A DNA stretch of 64,000 nucleotides from Salinimicrobium sp. TH3 (lineage in GTDB: Bacteria; Bacteroidota; Bacteroidia; Flavobacteriales; Flavobacteriaceae). The first letter of the stretch is position 1. Every line of letters begins with the position of its first letter. Location: NCBI RefSeq assembly GCF_026676115.1, contig NZ_JAPONB010000009.1:62001-126000 (forward strand). The letters run 5' to 3'. Shown here piece by piece: positions 8,805 through 17,685 of the stretch. The translations under genes were made by a program, and so were the position numbers. The notes beneath the pieces were generated by a model, which worked only from the letters and a program-made list of their open reading frames with translations, was not told the DNA's origin and did not search any database.

Positions 8805-9506
8805 TTAGGGCACGTTGCTTTCTTCGGCCGTGGAATACCGGCTGCTGTCGTCAATCAATAACAGGGAGAGTGCACTGGAGAGAGAATCGTAATTGAGGTC
8901 GAAAGATTTTTCAAATTCAATTCCATAGGGATGAGATATCTTTCTTCTAATATCCAGTATCTTTTTGTTTTTATCCAGCAGGAATGAGGTGGGCAAACCT
9001 AGAGAATGCTTCATCATCTTCACCACGTAAGGGCTGTTGTTCTGCATTTCATCGACGTACAGAACAATTATATTTTCATGGTAATTTTTTGCAAGTTTCT
9101 TTGTAGTCCTATGATCATCCCAAAACAACATTACAAAGTCAACCTGTTCACCATACTTTTCGGCTAATTTGTTTAGGGCTGGTATTTCGCCTTCTGTAGG
9201 AACGATCCAGGATGCATAAGTTGTGAGATATACAGGCTTCTTGAATTCATCCAGGTGAACCGGTTTTTTTCTGAGATCTTTTACCTTGAAATTATCAAGT
9301 CGGGTTCCTTTTAAACCATAATCGACCAGGGAATCAAACAGGAAATCTGCCCGTTCCATATTTTGAGTGCGGTAGGCTTTATCTGCGTGTTTTTTATATT
9401 TATCCAGATGAAGGCCAAGAGCTTCAGAGAAGGTTATCTGGTCCTCCTGTGCATAAGATGTCAGAAAAAAAGAGAAGGTAAGAATAAAAAGTAAAAATTT
9501 ACTCAT
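8805..9506 (-). CDS. secreted thioredoxin-fold protein without active-site cysteines
   Basis: A 233-residue periplasmic protein with a signal peptide ending at SYAQ (residue 20). Residues 70-215 follow the TlpA/thioredoxin pattern: LDEFKKPVYLTTYASW, the EIPALNKLAEKY helix and the cis-Pro-type GLPTSFLLDK with KKILDIRRK. The active site reads W-I-V-P-T at 100-104, where redox members have WCxPC, and the whole protein has no cysteine. It cannot be a thiol oxidoreductase; a binding or scaffold role is inferred. Lone gene, convergent with the transglycosylase. Confidence 0.85.
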   Translation of the reverse strand: MSKFLLFILTFSFFLTSYAQEDQITFSEALGLHLDKYKKHADKAYRTQNMERADFLFDSLVDYGLKGTRLDNFKVKDLRKKPVHLDEFKKPVYLTTYASWIVPTEGEIPALNKLAEKYGEQVDFVMLFWDDHRTTKKLAKNYHENIIVLYVDEMQNNSPYVVKMMKHSLGLPTSFLLDKNKKILDIRRKISHPYGIEFEKSFDLNYDSLSSALSLLLIDDSSRYSTAEESNVP

Positions 9507-9657
9507 CTAGTAGTTAGGGGGTCAAATTCTGCGCGAAATTACAGAATCGATACTCTTAACTAAAATATACTCGTTTAACTGCGAGGAAATTAGTTGAAAT
9601 GCGGAGACATGTTCTTAACAGGAAATCCCAAAAGTTAAAGCTTTAAAAAAAGACTTT

Positions 9658-10173
9658 TTAGATTTTTTTCATCTGCTGCTTCATCATCTTGATCTGTTCA
9701 TCAAGCATGTTGTGTTTGTCCAGCTTTTTAGCTTCCTGCAGCAGCATTTGTGCTTCTCTCTTTCTGCGTTTGGTCATGGCGATCCCGGCCAGGTTTAATT
9801 TTGCCATAGCGAGATCCTGCTTCATAGAAAGCCCCAGTTTAATAGCCCTTTTAAAAAATTTTTCGGCCTGGGTCATGTTCGTCTGTGAAACCATTAATCC
9901 ATGCAGGTACCAGTAATAACCCTGTTGATTTTGAGTGAGTGCCTTTTCAGGATCTTTGATCTTGTCCAGCCATTTTTTGGCACCTGGAAAATCCTGCTTC
10001 CGAAGCCTCAAAAAAGCCATAAGTATCATTTCATTCTTGTAGTAGAGGAAAACAAAGATTCCTGCTAACAGGAGCAGGAAAATCCCATTCCCGATATTAC
10101 CTTCAAAAAATTGCCATATTGCAATGACGACCAGAATAGCTGTAATGATTAACTTATAGACTTTATTGAACAT
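9658..10173 (-). CDS. membrane-anchored tetratricopeptide-like protein
   Basis: A 171-residue protein with two transmembrane segments close together (about 7-24 and 28-46), then a basic helical region with TPR-like helix pairs (QQGYYWYLHGLMVSQTNMTQAEKFFKRAIKLG and the next LAMAKLNLAGIAMTKRRKREAQMLLQEA). TPR repeats normally mediate protein-protein contact. The soluble part is very lysine rich and probably cytoplasmic. No partner is evident; the gene stands alone, divergent from rpmH. Confidence 0.75.
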   Translation of the reverse strand: MFNKVYKLIITAILVVIAIWQFFEGNIGNGIFLLLLAGIFVFLYYKNEMILMAFLRLRKQDFPGAKKWLDKIKDPEKALTQNQQGYYWYLHGLMVSQTNMTQAEKFFKRAIKLGLSMKQDLAMAKLNLAGIAMTKRRKREAQMLLQEAKKLDKHNMLDEQIKMMKQQMKKI

Positions 10174-10237
10174 TTGCAGTTGATTTTAAAGGCCGCAAAG
10201 GTATAAAAAACAATTGGAAATTATTTCAAATAAGGGT

Positions 10238-10267
10238 TTGCCTAAGTAAAAACTCTTTGTATATTTG
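10238..10267 (+). promoter_or_regulatory. Bacteroidota-type promoter of rpmH
   Basis: TTG at 10238-10240, a 19-nt spacer and TATATTTG at 10260-10267. It predicts a leader of about 65 nt before the L34 start codon. Confidence 0.7.
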
Positions 10268-10338
10268 CCCGCAGTTTTAGGAGGAGGTCTTAAAACAATT
10301 TTTCAAAGCGATTTCAAAGAAGATTAAAGATAATTATC

Positions 10339-10497
10339 ATGAAAAGAACGTTTCAACCATCTAAGAGGAAAAGAAAAAATAAGCACGGTTTCAGAGAGCG
10401 CATGGCAAGTGTTAATGGAAGAAAAGTGCTGGCTCGCAGAAGAGCAAAAGGAAGAAAGAAATTATCTGTTTCCTCTGAGCAAAGGCATAAACACTAG
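10339..10497 (+). CDS. rpmH: 50S ribosomal protein L34
   Basis: A 52-residue, strongly basic large-subunit protein, [20 protein letters not shown] at the start and [12 protein letters not shown] near the end, the standard L34 signature. It is monocistronic here, with its own promoter and terminator. The usual bacterial rpmH-rnpA order is not seen: the next gene downstream is carB, so rnpA must lie elsewhere. Confidence 0.97.
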   Translation: MKRTFQPSKRKRKNKHGFRERMASVNGRKVLARRRAKGRKKLSVSSEQRHKH

Positions 10498-10518
10498 ATG
10501 ATAATTACCGAAAATAAT

Positions 10519-10552
10519 AAAGGTGTTACTTTTTTAAGTAACGCCTTTTTTT
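10519..10552 (+). terminator. intrinsic terminator of rpmH
   Basis: AAAGGTGTTACTT pairs with AAGTAACGCCTTT (one T-G pair) across a four-T loop and ends in a T run, 22 nt after the L34 stop. Confidence 0.85.
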
Positions 10553-10600
10553 ATACCCTATTGGTCCCTATTTTTACAAACACCACACAAATATTTTCTC

Positions 10601-13453
10601 ATGCCGAAGAATGAAAACCTAAAGAAAATACTTATCATAGGTTCTGGACCAATAATCATTGGCCAGGCTTGTGAATTCGATTACGCCGGTGCACAAGCGC
10701 TAAAATCCTTGAGGGAGGAAGGGATTGAAACGGTCCTTATAAACTCAAACCCTGCCACTATCATGACCGATCCTTCAATGGCAGATCATGTTTATCTCAA
10801 ACCGCTTACCACAAAAAGCATCATTGAAATCCTTAAAGAGCATAGTGACATTGACGCGGTGCTTCCCACCATGGGAGGACAAACCGCTTTGAACCTTTGC
10901 ATTGAAGCAGAGGAAAAAGGGATTTGGAGTGATTTTAATGTAAAGTTGATCGGGGTGGATATTGATGCCATCAATATCACAGAAGATCGTGAAAAATTCA
11001 AGCAATTGATGGTTCGTCTTGGGGTAGGGGTGGCTCCGGCACAAACAGTGACTTCTTTCCTTCAGGGAAAAGAAGTGGCCCAGGAATTCGGGTTTCCACT
11101 GGTGATAAGGGCTTCTTTTACACTAGGAGGAAGCGGTGCCTCTTTTGTACATAAAGAAGAAGATTTTGATGAACTGCTAACAGCAGGTCTTGAAGCTTCT
11201 CCTATCCACGAAGTGTTAATAGATAAGGCATTACTGGGATGGAAAGAATATGAGCTAGAGCTTTTACGCGATAAGAATGATAACGTGGTGATCATATGTT
11301 CCATCGAGAACATGGATCCTATGGGAATACATACCGGAGATTCTATTACAGTAGCACCGGCCATGACCCTTAGTGATACCTGCTTCCAAAGAATGCGTGA
11401 CCTGGCCATTAAAATGATGCGGAACATTGGAGATTTTGCGGGAGGCTGTAACGTTCAGTTTGCGGTAAGCCCCGATGAGAAGGAAGACATAATGGCTATT
11501 GAGATCAACCCAAGAACTTCCAGGTCTTCGGCTCTTGCTTCAAAAGCTACGGGATATCCTATCGCAAAGATCGCCGCCAAACTTGCGATTGGTTATACGC
11601 TTGACGAACTTCACAATCAAATTACAAAATCGACTTCAGCTTTATTCGAACCCACTCTGGATTATGTGATCGTAAAGATTCCGCGATGGAATTTTGATAA
11701 ATTTGAAGGCAGTGATCGTACTCTTGGCCTTCAAATGAAATCTGTAGGAGAAGTTATGGGAATTGGGCGATCTTTCCAGGAGGCTCTTCATAAAGCCACC
11801 CAGTCTCTCGAAATTAAAAGGAACGGACTTGGCGCCGATGGTAAAGGATATACTAATTATGATGTAATACTTGATAAGCTCAAAAACGCCAGCTGGGATA
11901 GGGTCTTTGTCATTTATGATGCTATTCAGCTGGGAATTCCGCTAACCAGGATCCATGAGATCACGAAGATCGACATGTGGTTCTTAAAGCAGTATGAGGA
12001 ACTTTATGCCCTTGAGGTGGAGATCTCTAAATACAACATTGACTCTTTACCCAAAGATTTGATTTTGGAAGCTAAACAAAAAGGTTTTGCCGACAGGCAG
12101 ATCGCTTATATGGTAGACTGTTTGGAAAGCCAGGTTTATAAGAAAAGGGAAGAAATGGGGATCAACCGTATCTATAAACTTGTTGATACTTGTGCAGCCG
12201 AATTTAAAGCGGAAACTCCTTACTACTATTCCACTTTTGAAGCCGATATTGAGACTAAAGATGGGGTGAGATATGTGGAAAATGACAGTAAAGTTTCAGA
12301 AAAAAGAAAAATTGTGGTGTTGGGATCAGGTCCCAACAGGATAGGCCAGGGGATCGAATTTGATTACTGCTGTGTGCATGGAGTTCTGGCAGCAAAGGAA
12401 TGCGGTTATGAAACCATCATGATCAATTGTAATCCTGAAACTGTTTCGACCGACTTTGATGTCGCCGATAAACTTTATTTTGAACCTGTTTTCTGGGAGC
12501 ACATCTATGATATAATTCGTCATGAGAAGCCAGAAGGTGTCATTGTACAATTAGGGGGGCAAACGGCCTTAAAACTTGCTGAAAAACTTGATCGCTACGG
12601 AATAAAGATCATTGGAACCAGTTATGAGTCCCTGGATCTAGCCGAAGACAGAGGGTCTTTCTCAAAGCTGCTTCAGGAAAATGATATTCCCTATCCCGAT
12701 TTTGGGGTAGCTGAAACAGCAGATGAAGCGCTGGCTCTTGCAGATGAACTTGATTTTCCAATCCTGGTGCGCCCTTCATATGTACTTGGCGGACAAGGGA
12801 TGAAAATCGTGATCAACAAAAAAGATCTCGAGGCAACTGTTGTAGACCTGCTTCGAAAAATTCCAAATAACAAACTCCTGCTGGATCACTACTTAGACGG
12901 CGCTATTGAAGCTGAAGCAGATGCTATTTGTGATGGGGAAACAGTACAGATCATTGGGATCATGGAACATATCGAGCCTTGCGGGATTCATTCCGGAGAT
13001 TCAAATGCCTTACTTCCACCATTCAATCTTGGAGACCTGGTACTTCAGCAAATAAAAGATCATACAAAAAAGATCGCACTTGCGCTCAATACGGTTGGTT
13101 TGATCAACATCCAGTTTGCTATTAAAGATGACAAGGTGTTCATTATAGAGGCAAATCCAAGAGCCTCCCGTACAGTTCCTTTTATTGCAAAAGCATACGG
13201 GCAACCCTATGTAAATTATGCGACTAAAGTGATGCTTGGGGAAAATAAAGTGACCGATTTTAAATTTGAACCGAAACTGGAAGGATACGCAATTAAACAA
13301 CCTGTGTTCTCTTTCAACAAGTTCCCGCATGTGAACAAGCAGCTGGGGCCTGAGATGAAAAGTACTGGAGAAAGTATTTTGTTTATTGACAGTTTAAGAG
13401 ACGACACTTTCTATGAGTTATACTCAAGAAGAAAAATGTATTTGAGTAAATAA
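10601..13453 (+). CDS. carB: carbamoyl-phosphate synthase large subunit lacking the allosteric domain
   Basis: The large subunit that makes carbamoyl phosphate from bicarbonate, two ATP and ammonia channelled from CarA, feeding pyrimidine and arginine synthesis. Two homologous ATP-grasp halves are visible, each opening with a nucleotide-fold start (IGSGPIIIGQACEFDYAG near residue 12; LGSGPNRIGQGIEFDYC near 575) and each with its EINPR or EANPR metal motif. At 950 residues it stops where enteric CarB (about 1073) would begin its MGS-like allosteric domain. Control by UMP or ornithine through that domain is therefore not expected. carA is not adjacent. Confidence 0.96.
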   Translation: MPKNENLKKILIIGSGPIIIGQACEFDYAGAQALKSLREEGIETVLINSNPATIMTDPSMADHVYLKPLTTKSIIEILKEHSDIDAVLPTMGGQTALNLCIEAEEKGIWSDFNVKLIGVDIDAINITEDREKFKQLMVRLGVGVAPAQTVTSFLQGKEVAQEFGFPLVIRASFTLGGSGASFVHKEEDFDELLTAGLEASPIHEVLIDKALLGWKEYELELLRDKNDNVVIICSIENMDPMGIHTGDSITVAPAMTLSDTCFQRMRDLAIKMMRNIGDFAGGCNVQFAVSPDEKEDIMAIEINPRTSRSSALASKATGYPIAKIAAKLAIGYTLDELHNQITKSTSALFEPTLDYVIVKIPRWNFDKFEGSDRTLGLQMKSVGEVMGIGRSFQEALHKATQSLEIKRNGLGADGKGYTNYDVILDKLKNASWDRVFVIYDAIQLGIPLTRIHEITKIDMWFLKQYEELYALEVEISKYNIDSLPKDLILEAKQKGFADRQIAYMVDCLESQVYKKREEMGINRIYKLVDTCAAEFKAETPYYYSTFEADIETKDGVRYVENDSKVSEKRKIVVLGSGPNRIGQGIEFDYCCVHGVLAAKECGYETIMINCNPETVSTDFDVADKLYFEPVFWEHIYDIIRHEKPEGVIVQLGGQTALKLAEKLDRYGIKIIGTSYESLDLAEDRGSFSKLLQENDIPYPDFGVAETADEALALADELDFPILVRPSYVLGGQGMKIVINKKDLEATVVDLLRKIPNNKLLLDHYLDGAIEAEADAICDGETVQIIGIMEHIEPCGIHSGDSNALLPPFNLGDLVLQQIKDHTKKIALALNTVGLINIQFAIKDDKVFIIEANPRASRTVPFIAKAYGQPYVNYATKVMLGENKVTDFKFEPKLEGYAIKQPVFSFNKFPHVNKQLGPEMKSTGESILFIDSLRDDTFYELYSRRKMYLSK

Positions 13454-13473
13454 GTCTCAAAAATGCTATTTTT

Positions 13474-13506
13474 GAATGCCATCTTTTTAAGGTGGCATTC
13501 TTTTTT
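13474..13506 (+). terminator. intrinsic terminator of carB
   Basis: GAATGCCA (13474-13481) pairs with TGGCATTC (13493-13500), followed by six T. A TATTTTTG box at 13467-13474 abuts the hairpin and could serve as the -7 element for the next gene. Confidence 0.85.
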
Positions 13507-13530
13507 AGGAGAAGTTTAAATTTTAGAATT

Positions 13531-13908
13531 ATGAAGGAATTCGTTTTAATAATTGGGGGTGCTTATGGAGCCCTGGCGGTTGTTTTTGGAGCTTTTGGAG
13601 CTCATGGGTTGAAAAAATATCTGGATGTTGATCAACTTAAGAGTTTTGAGACAGGAGTGAAGTATCAAATGTATCACGCCCTATTATTGATTATGACTGG
13701 AATTATTTTTCCTTTTGTGGGATATTCCCAAAATCTCATGGGGTGGTTTCTAATCCTGGGAGTTTTCTTTTTCTCCTTTAGTATTTACGGCCTTGTCTTA
13801 TCTTCAGCTAACGGTCGAAAAATGTCATTTTTAGGACCTGTTACACCTTTGGGCGGATTACTGCTGGTGATGGGGTGGATCTTGTTCACTGTGAATGCTG
13901 CCGCGTAG
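13531..13908 (+). CDS. DUF423 family small membrane protein
   Basis: A 125-residue inner-membrane protein with about four hydrophobic helices and the DUF423 signature GAFGAHGLKKYL near residue 22, plus GVKYQMYHALLL. The family (YgdD-like) has no established function. I use the ATG at 13531, since the more distant in-frame ATG falls inside the carB terminator hairpin and would put a basic phenylalanine-rich stretch ahead of a good membrane start. It is 22 nt after the terminator T run. Confidence 0.85.
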   Translation: MKEFVLIIGGAYGALAVVFGAFGAHGLKKYLDVDQLKSFETGVKYQMYHALLLIMTGIIFPFVGYSQNLMGWFLILGVFFFSFSIYGLVLSSANGRKMSFLGPVTPLGGLLLVMGWILFTVNAAA

Positions 13909-13939
13909 CATTTAATATAATTCACTGTAGTTTTTTGAT

Positions 13940-14554
13940 TTACAATTGGGATGAATTGCAGTTAGAGTTGTAGAACTCCACCATAGGCGTCAGCCCATTT
14001 CTCATCCTGAAATCTTTATTCTCTATTTTTTGTATAAGCTCCTTACAATCTGCAAAATACGCAAGGACCTTATTCTTCAAATTATTTATAAGGGGATCAT
14101 ATAAACCTAACAAGGTGAGGTTCTTTTCTGTTGGTTTTTTGATGTAATATTGAATTGCATTCATATCCATAGCAGGTCCTGCGAAACCTGAGGAGCGTAC
14201 AACTCGGGTAACTCCATACAATTCGGCGTTTTTCCCTTTGGCGAGTTGTTGGAACGCTTTGTAATCTTTGTCATCTTCAAGACGAAAGAATCTATATGTT
14301 CGAATGTCATCACTGTCAAACATGATCTTGACATAATTTAATTTTTCAAAATCTAATTTTATCGACTCTCCGTTAGATTGGGTTTTGTATTTGAAGACTT
14401 TTCTTTGCACATCTCCAATAATTCCAACAAGAGAGTCTCCTGTTTTCAAGCCGGCTACGGCGGGTCGATATTGAGCCAGGCATGAGAAGCCAGTTGACAA
14501 AATAAGAGCTATCAGCAATAGGAATTTTTTGATATAAGGTCTAGTTATAACCAT
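13940..14554 (-). CDS. secreted protein of unknown function
   Basis: A 204-residue protein with a signal peptide (hydrophobic core at about residues 10-25, cleavage likely after CLAQ). The mature part mixes beta-rich stretches (SLVGIIGDVQRKVFKYKT, KLNYVKIMFDS) with helices near the C terminus. Two late cysteines, in ADCKEL and SNCNSS, could pair in the periplasm. I do not recognise the family. Lone gene, convergent with the DUF423 gene. Confidence 0.7.
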   Translation of the reverse strand: MVITRPYIKKFLLLIALILSTGFSCLAQYRPAVAGLKTGDSLVGIIGDVQRKVFKYKTQSNGESIKLDFEKLNYVKIMFDSDDIRTYRFFRLEDDKDYKAFQQLAKGKNAELYGVTRVVRSSGFAGPAMDMNAIQYYIKKPTEKNLTLLGLYDPLINNLKNKVLAYFADCKELIQKIENKDFRMRNGLTPMVEFYNSNCNSSQL

Positions 14555-14646
14555 AATTCATTAGTATAAATTGGATTTAAATCTTTAAAATCCACTGTGG
14601 GAATTTAACAAAATAAAGAAATTGTAATGAAGTTTTTTATTAGAAA

Positions 14647-15612
14647 TTACAACTCAGGCGTTTTAGTCGGTAAGCGTTTTCTATATCCTTCAGCAAAGAT
14701 TGCAATCACCAGCAGCTGCAAAATGTGGTAAAGCATAATTGGTAGAAGGTATAAAGCATTTGCAGCACTGTTTCCGAAGATCACCTTTACCATGACCGAT
14801 CCATGGACAAGAGATTTTTTGGTGCCGCAGAATTTTGCTGTGATCTCATCCTCAGTGGACAGATTCATCCAACGGGATACCACTCCCAATCCAAAATAAA
14901 CTACAAAAAATAGGGCGGTAACCATAAGGGTGAGCTTTAACAGATCCACCAGCCCAACTGTGCTGAACAATTCCGAAGCAAAGGCACTGCTAAAACTGGA
15001 ATAGACGATCAACACGATTACCGACTTGTCAAAAAGGCTGATTTTCTTAGAGTTTTTTCGGGCAATATTTCCTAAATACTTCTGAAGGGAAAGTCCAATT
15101 ACAAGAGGTAAAATAATTTGAATTACCAGCTTTTGCACTACAGCTCCAAATTCAAATTGGGAAGAGGAAGCCATGAAAACACTCATCCACAAGGGTGTAG
15201 CTATGATCCCTATAAGCCCCGAAAGGCTGGCATTAAAAATGGCCGTAGGAAGATTACCTCTTGCCAGGGACACCATTACAATTGAAGAGCTAACTGTAGA
15301 GGGAAGACTTCCCAAAAAAAACAGGGCAAGCCAAAGGGATGAACCTGTTCCCCCTTCAAAAAATGGAATAAATGCCAGCACCAGCAGCGGGAACGCGATA
15401 TAAGTAGTTAGCTGGATTAAAATATGAATCCGGTAATTATAAAATCCCGCTTTAAATTCTGCCGGGGATAGTTTTAATCCGTAGAAAAAGAAGATGAAAC
15501 CTATACCTATGTCAGTAATGAATTTTAACGGCAGGACTTCCGGGCCTTCCGGAAGGAACCAGGCCAATAGGATAACAAAAAGTAAGGCAGCAATGAATCC
15601 GTTAAATTTCAC
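14647..15612 (-). CDS. bile acid:sodium symporter family transporter (BASS, SLC10A7-like)
   Basis: A 321-residue inner-membrane protein with nine to ten hydrophobic helices. The pattern, with GIGFIFFFYGLKLSPAEF near residue 37, SLPSTVSSSIVMVSLARGN near 103 and FCGTKKSLVHG near 262, matches the bacterial SLC10A7-like branch of the BASS family. These carry organic anions with sodium, but the real substrate is unknown. The start is a GTG whose G is the last base of the thioesterase TAG stop, so translation of the two is probably coupled. Confidence 0.87.
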   Translation of the reverse strand: MKFNGFIAALLFVILLAWFLPEGPEVLPLKFITDIGIGFIFFFYGLKLSPAEFKAGFYNYRIHILIQLTTYIAFPLLVLAFIPFFEGGTGSSLWLALFFLGSLPSTVSSSIVMVSLARGNLPTAIFNASLSGLIGIIATPLWMSVFMASSSQFEFGAVVQKLVIQIILPLVIGLSLQKYLGNIARKNSKKISLFDKSVIVLIVYSSFSSAFASELFSTVGLVDLLKLTLMVTALFFVVYFGLGVVSRWMNLSTEDEITAKFCGTKKSLVHGSVMVKVIFGNSAANALYLLPIMLYHILQLLVIAIFAEGYRKRLPTKTPEL

Positions 15613-16157
15613 TAATCTTCAATTTTGACATTATAGGTCTCGACAATGTGCAGGTGCTCTTCGGAGACAAAATCTGTTTCGGTGAACTCCTTTAGACGAA
15701 CTCTTTTATTATCGTACCTCTTTATACTTTTGGCAAACCTTCTTATGTCATCTGTGGATTTGAGAATAAGTCCGGGAACTTTGACCGATTTTCCGTCACT
15801 GTCTTTGGCTACCATAGTAAAATAAGAAGAGTTACAGTGTTTTACTTCTCCCGTCTGGATATTTTCGGCTTCAACCCGAATCCCGATCTGCATGGAAGTG
15901 CTTCCCACAAAATTCACCGAGGCTTTCATGGTTACCAGTTCTCCGATCTCGATGGGTTTTAAGAAATCGACAGTATCCACACTGGCTGTAACACAGTAGA
16001 CCCCCGAATGCTTTGAAGCGCAGGCAAAGGCAATCTGGTCCATTAGGGAAAGCACATAACCTCCATGCATCTTACCATTGAAGTTCGAGTGGGAGGGAAG
16101 CATAAGTTCAGAAATTGTGACCTGTGATTCGGCAACAGTTTTAAAGTCTTTGGTCAT
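15612..16157 (-). CDS. acyl-CoA thioesterase (hotdog fold)
   Basis: A 181-residue single hotdog domain hydrolysing acyl-CoA to the free acid and CoA in the cytosol. The hotdog signature HSNFNGKMHGGYVLSLMDQIA (the hot-dog helix near residues 22-42) and the CVTASVDTVDFLKPI strand are clear; this is the YciA/brown-fat thioesterase type. Chain-length preference cannot be read. It overlaps the transporter gene by one base, which suggests export or uptake linked to acyl metabolism. Confidence 0.88.
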   Translation of the reverse strand: MTKDFKTVAESQVTISELMLPSHSNFNGKMHGGYVLSLMDQIAFACASKHSGVYCVTASVDTVDFLKPIEIGELVTMKASVNFVGSTSMQIGIRVEAENIQTGEVKHCNSSYFTMVAKDSDGKSVKVPGLILKSTDDIRRFAKSIKRYDNKRVRLKEFTETDFVSEEHLHIVETYNVKIED

Positions 16158-16254
16158 CTTATATTTTGATTCAGTAGGTTTATAAATTCTTTTATTATTT
16201 GAGGCTTAGCGCAAAAATTATGAGAAAGAAGTTGAGCTAAAATACCTTCATGCC

Positions 16255-17655
16255 TTAGTTTAGCTGGTTTTGTGAATCTTCCTCATTTGTGCGGGAAAGC
16301 CATTTTTGTGAAAGCTTTTGTTTTGGAGAAATACCCAGGGCTTCCAATTGGTCAATATCCTTTATAAGGTTTTGTTGACCCGTTAGTTTTTTCATAGCAT
16401 CATCATAGGCTGTGGTTGTTGATTTCAATCTCTTTCCAACCGTTTCCAGCTCATCAAGCAGCAATTTGAATTTGTGGTACAATGAAGCCGCATGATTGGC
16501 GATTTCCAGCGCATTTTGCTGTTGTTTTTCATTGCTCCATAAAGTATCAATGGTCCTAAGGACCGACAATAATGTGGTGGGACTCACGAGCAGGATATTC
16601 TTTTGGAAAGCTGTATAAAAAAAGGAACTGTCGAGATTTTGGGCCAGGTACAAAGCTGGCTCAACCGGGATGAACATAAGCACAAAATCGGGCGACTCCA
16701 TTTTATACAGGTCCTCATATTTCTTTGAACTCAGGTCCTGGATATGACTGTTAAGCGAGCGCAAATGATCTTTTAGGAATCGGGCCCTTTTTTCTTCGTT
16801 TTCCTCATTTACATACCTTTCATAGGCCACAAGAGAAACTTTGGAGTCAATAACCATTCTTTTTTCACCGGGTAAATGAAGGACCACATCGGGAAGCAAT
16901 TTCTTTCCGTCTTCGGTTTCATGGGACTTTTGCAAAAAATATTCCCGGTCCTTAGCCAACCCCGATTTCTCCAGCACCCGCTCCAGTATTAATTCTCCCC
17001 AATTTCCCTGCGTCTTGTTTTCACCTTTAAGTGCCTTCGTGAGGTTGTTCGCTTCTTCACTTATTTTAATATTTTGCTCGTGTAAATATTCAAGCTGTTT
17101 TCCCAGCTGTGCATGGCGTTCAATAAAATCATTCGAGTTTTTCTCCACCTTATCCTCAAAAGTTTTGATCTTTTCCTGAAGCGGGGAAAGGATCTGTTCA
17201 ATATTCTCTTTGTTGATGCTGGTAAATTTTTCTGATTTTTGCTCCAGGATCTTGTTAGCCAGGTTCTCAAATTCTTTGCTGAATTTCTCCTGAAGTTTTT
17301 CCAGTTCTCCTTTTTGATCTTCAAGTTTCGACTGAAGGTTTCTGTACTCCGAATTTCTTTCGGTCAACTGAGTGCTTAAAAGGTCTTTTTGGTTCCGTAT
17401 TTCTTCCCGTTCCCTGCAGGCGTCAAGAAATTGCTTATTTACTGCTTCTTTTTCCTCTTTCCCCTGTTCCTTTAGCTGATGTACCTGTTCCTGAATTTGA
17501 GTTTTATATTCCTGAAATTGATGAGTTAGCTGTTCATTTCTTTCTTTCAGGACATTCTGAATGCTTTTACTTCTAAAATTGGCTACTAAATAACCTATAA
17601 AGGTTCCAAAAATGAGGATAAAGAAGGCAATTATAAGGAGGATGGGTTCAATCAT
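16255..17655 (-). CDS. rmuC: DNA recombination protein RmuC
   Basis: A 466-residue protein with one N-terminal transmembrane segment (about 5-25), a long coiled coil (about 30-200, rich in Glu, Lys and Gln heptads) and the RmuC domain from about 210 to 420, with the family strings NWGELILERVLE, DVVLHLP and VIDSKVSL. RmuC proteins limit inversions at short inverted repeats and have a nuclease-like core. It lies 30 nt after btuD on the same strand, so it may be read from the btu operon as well. Confidence 0.93.
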   Translation of the reverse strand: MIEPILLIIAFFILIFGTFIGYLVANFRSKSIQNVLKERNEQLTHQFQEYKTQIQEQVHQLKEQGKEEKEAVNKQFLDACREREEIRNQKDLLSTQLTERNSEYRNLQSKLEDQKGELEKLQEKFSKEFENLANKILEQKSEKFTSINKENIEQILSPLQEKIKTFEDKVEKNSNDFIERHAQLGKQLEYLHEQNIKISEEANNLTKALKGENKTQGNWGELILERVLEKSGLAKDREYFLQKSHETEDGKKLLPDVVLHLPGEKRMVIDSKVSLVAYERYVNEENEEKRARFLKDHLRSLNSHIQDLSSKKYEDLYKMESPDFVLMFIPVEPALYLAQNLDSSFFYTAFQKNILLVSPTTLLSVLRTIDTLWSNEKQQQNALEIANHAASLYHKFKLLLDELETVGKRLKSTTTAYDDAMKKLTGQQNLIKDIDQLEALGISPKQKLSQKWLSRTNEEDSQNQLN

Positions 17656-17685
17656 GAGCAGCAGGTTTGCTCAAAGATACTATTT

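Noticed and set aside
13492-13530. Longer start for the DUF423 protein
   Set aside because: The first ATG lies in the carB terminator hairpin; the second, at 13531, matches the family start.
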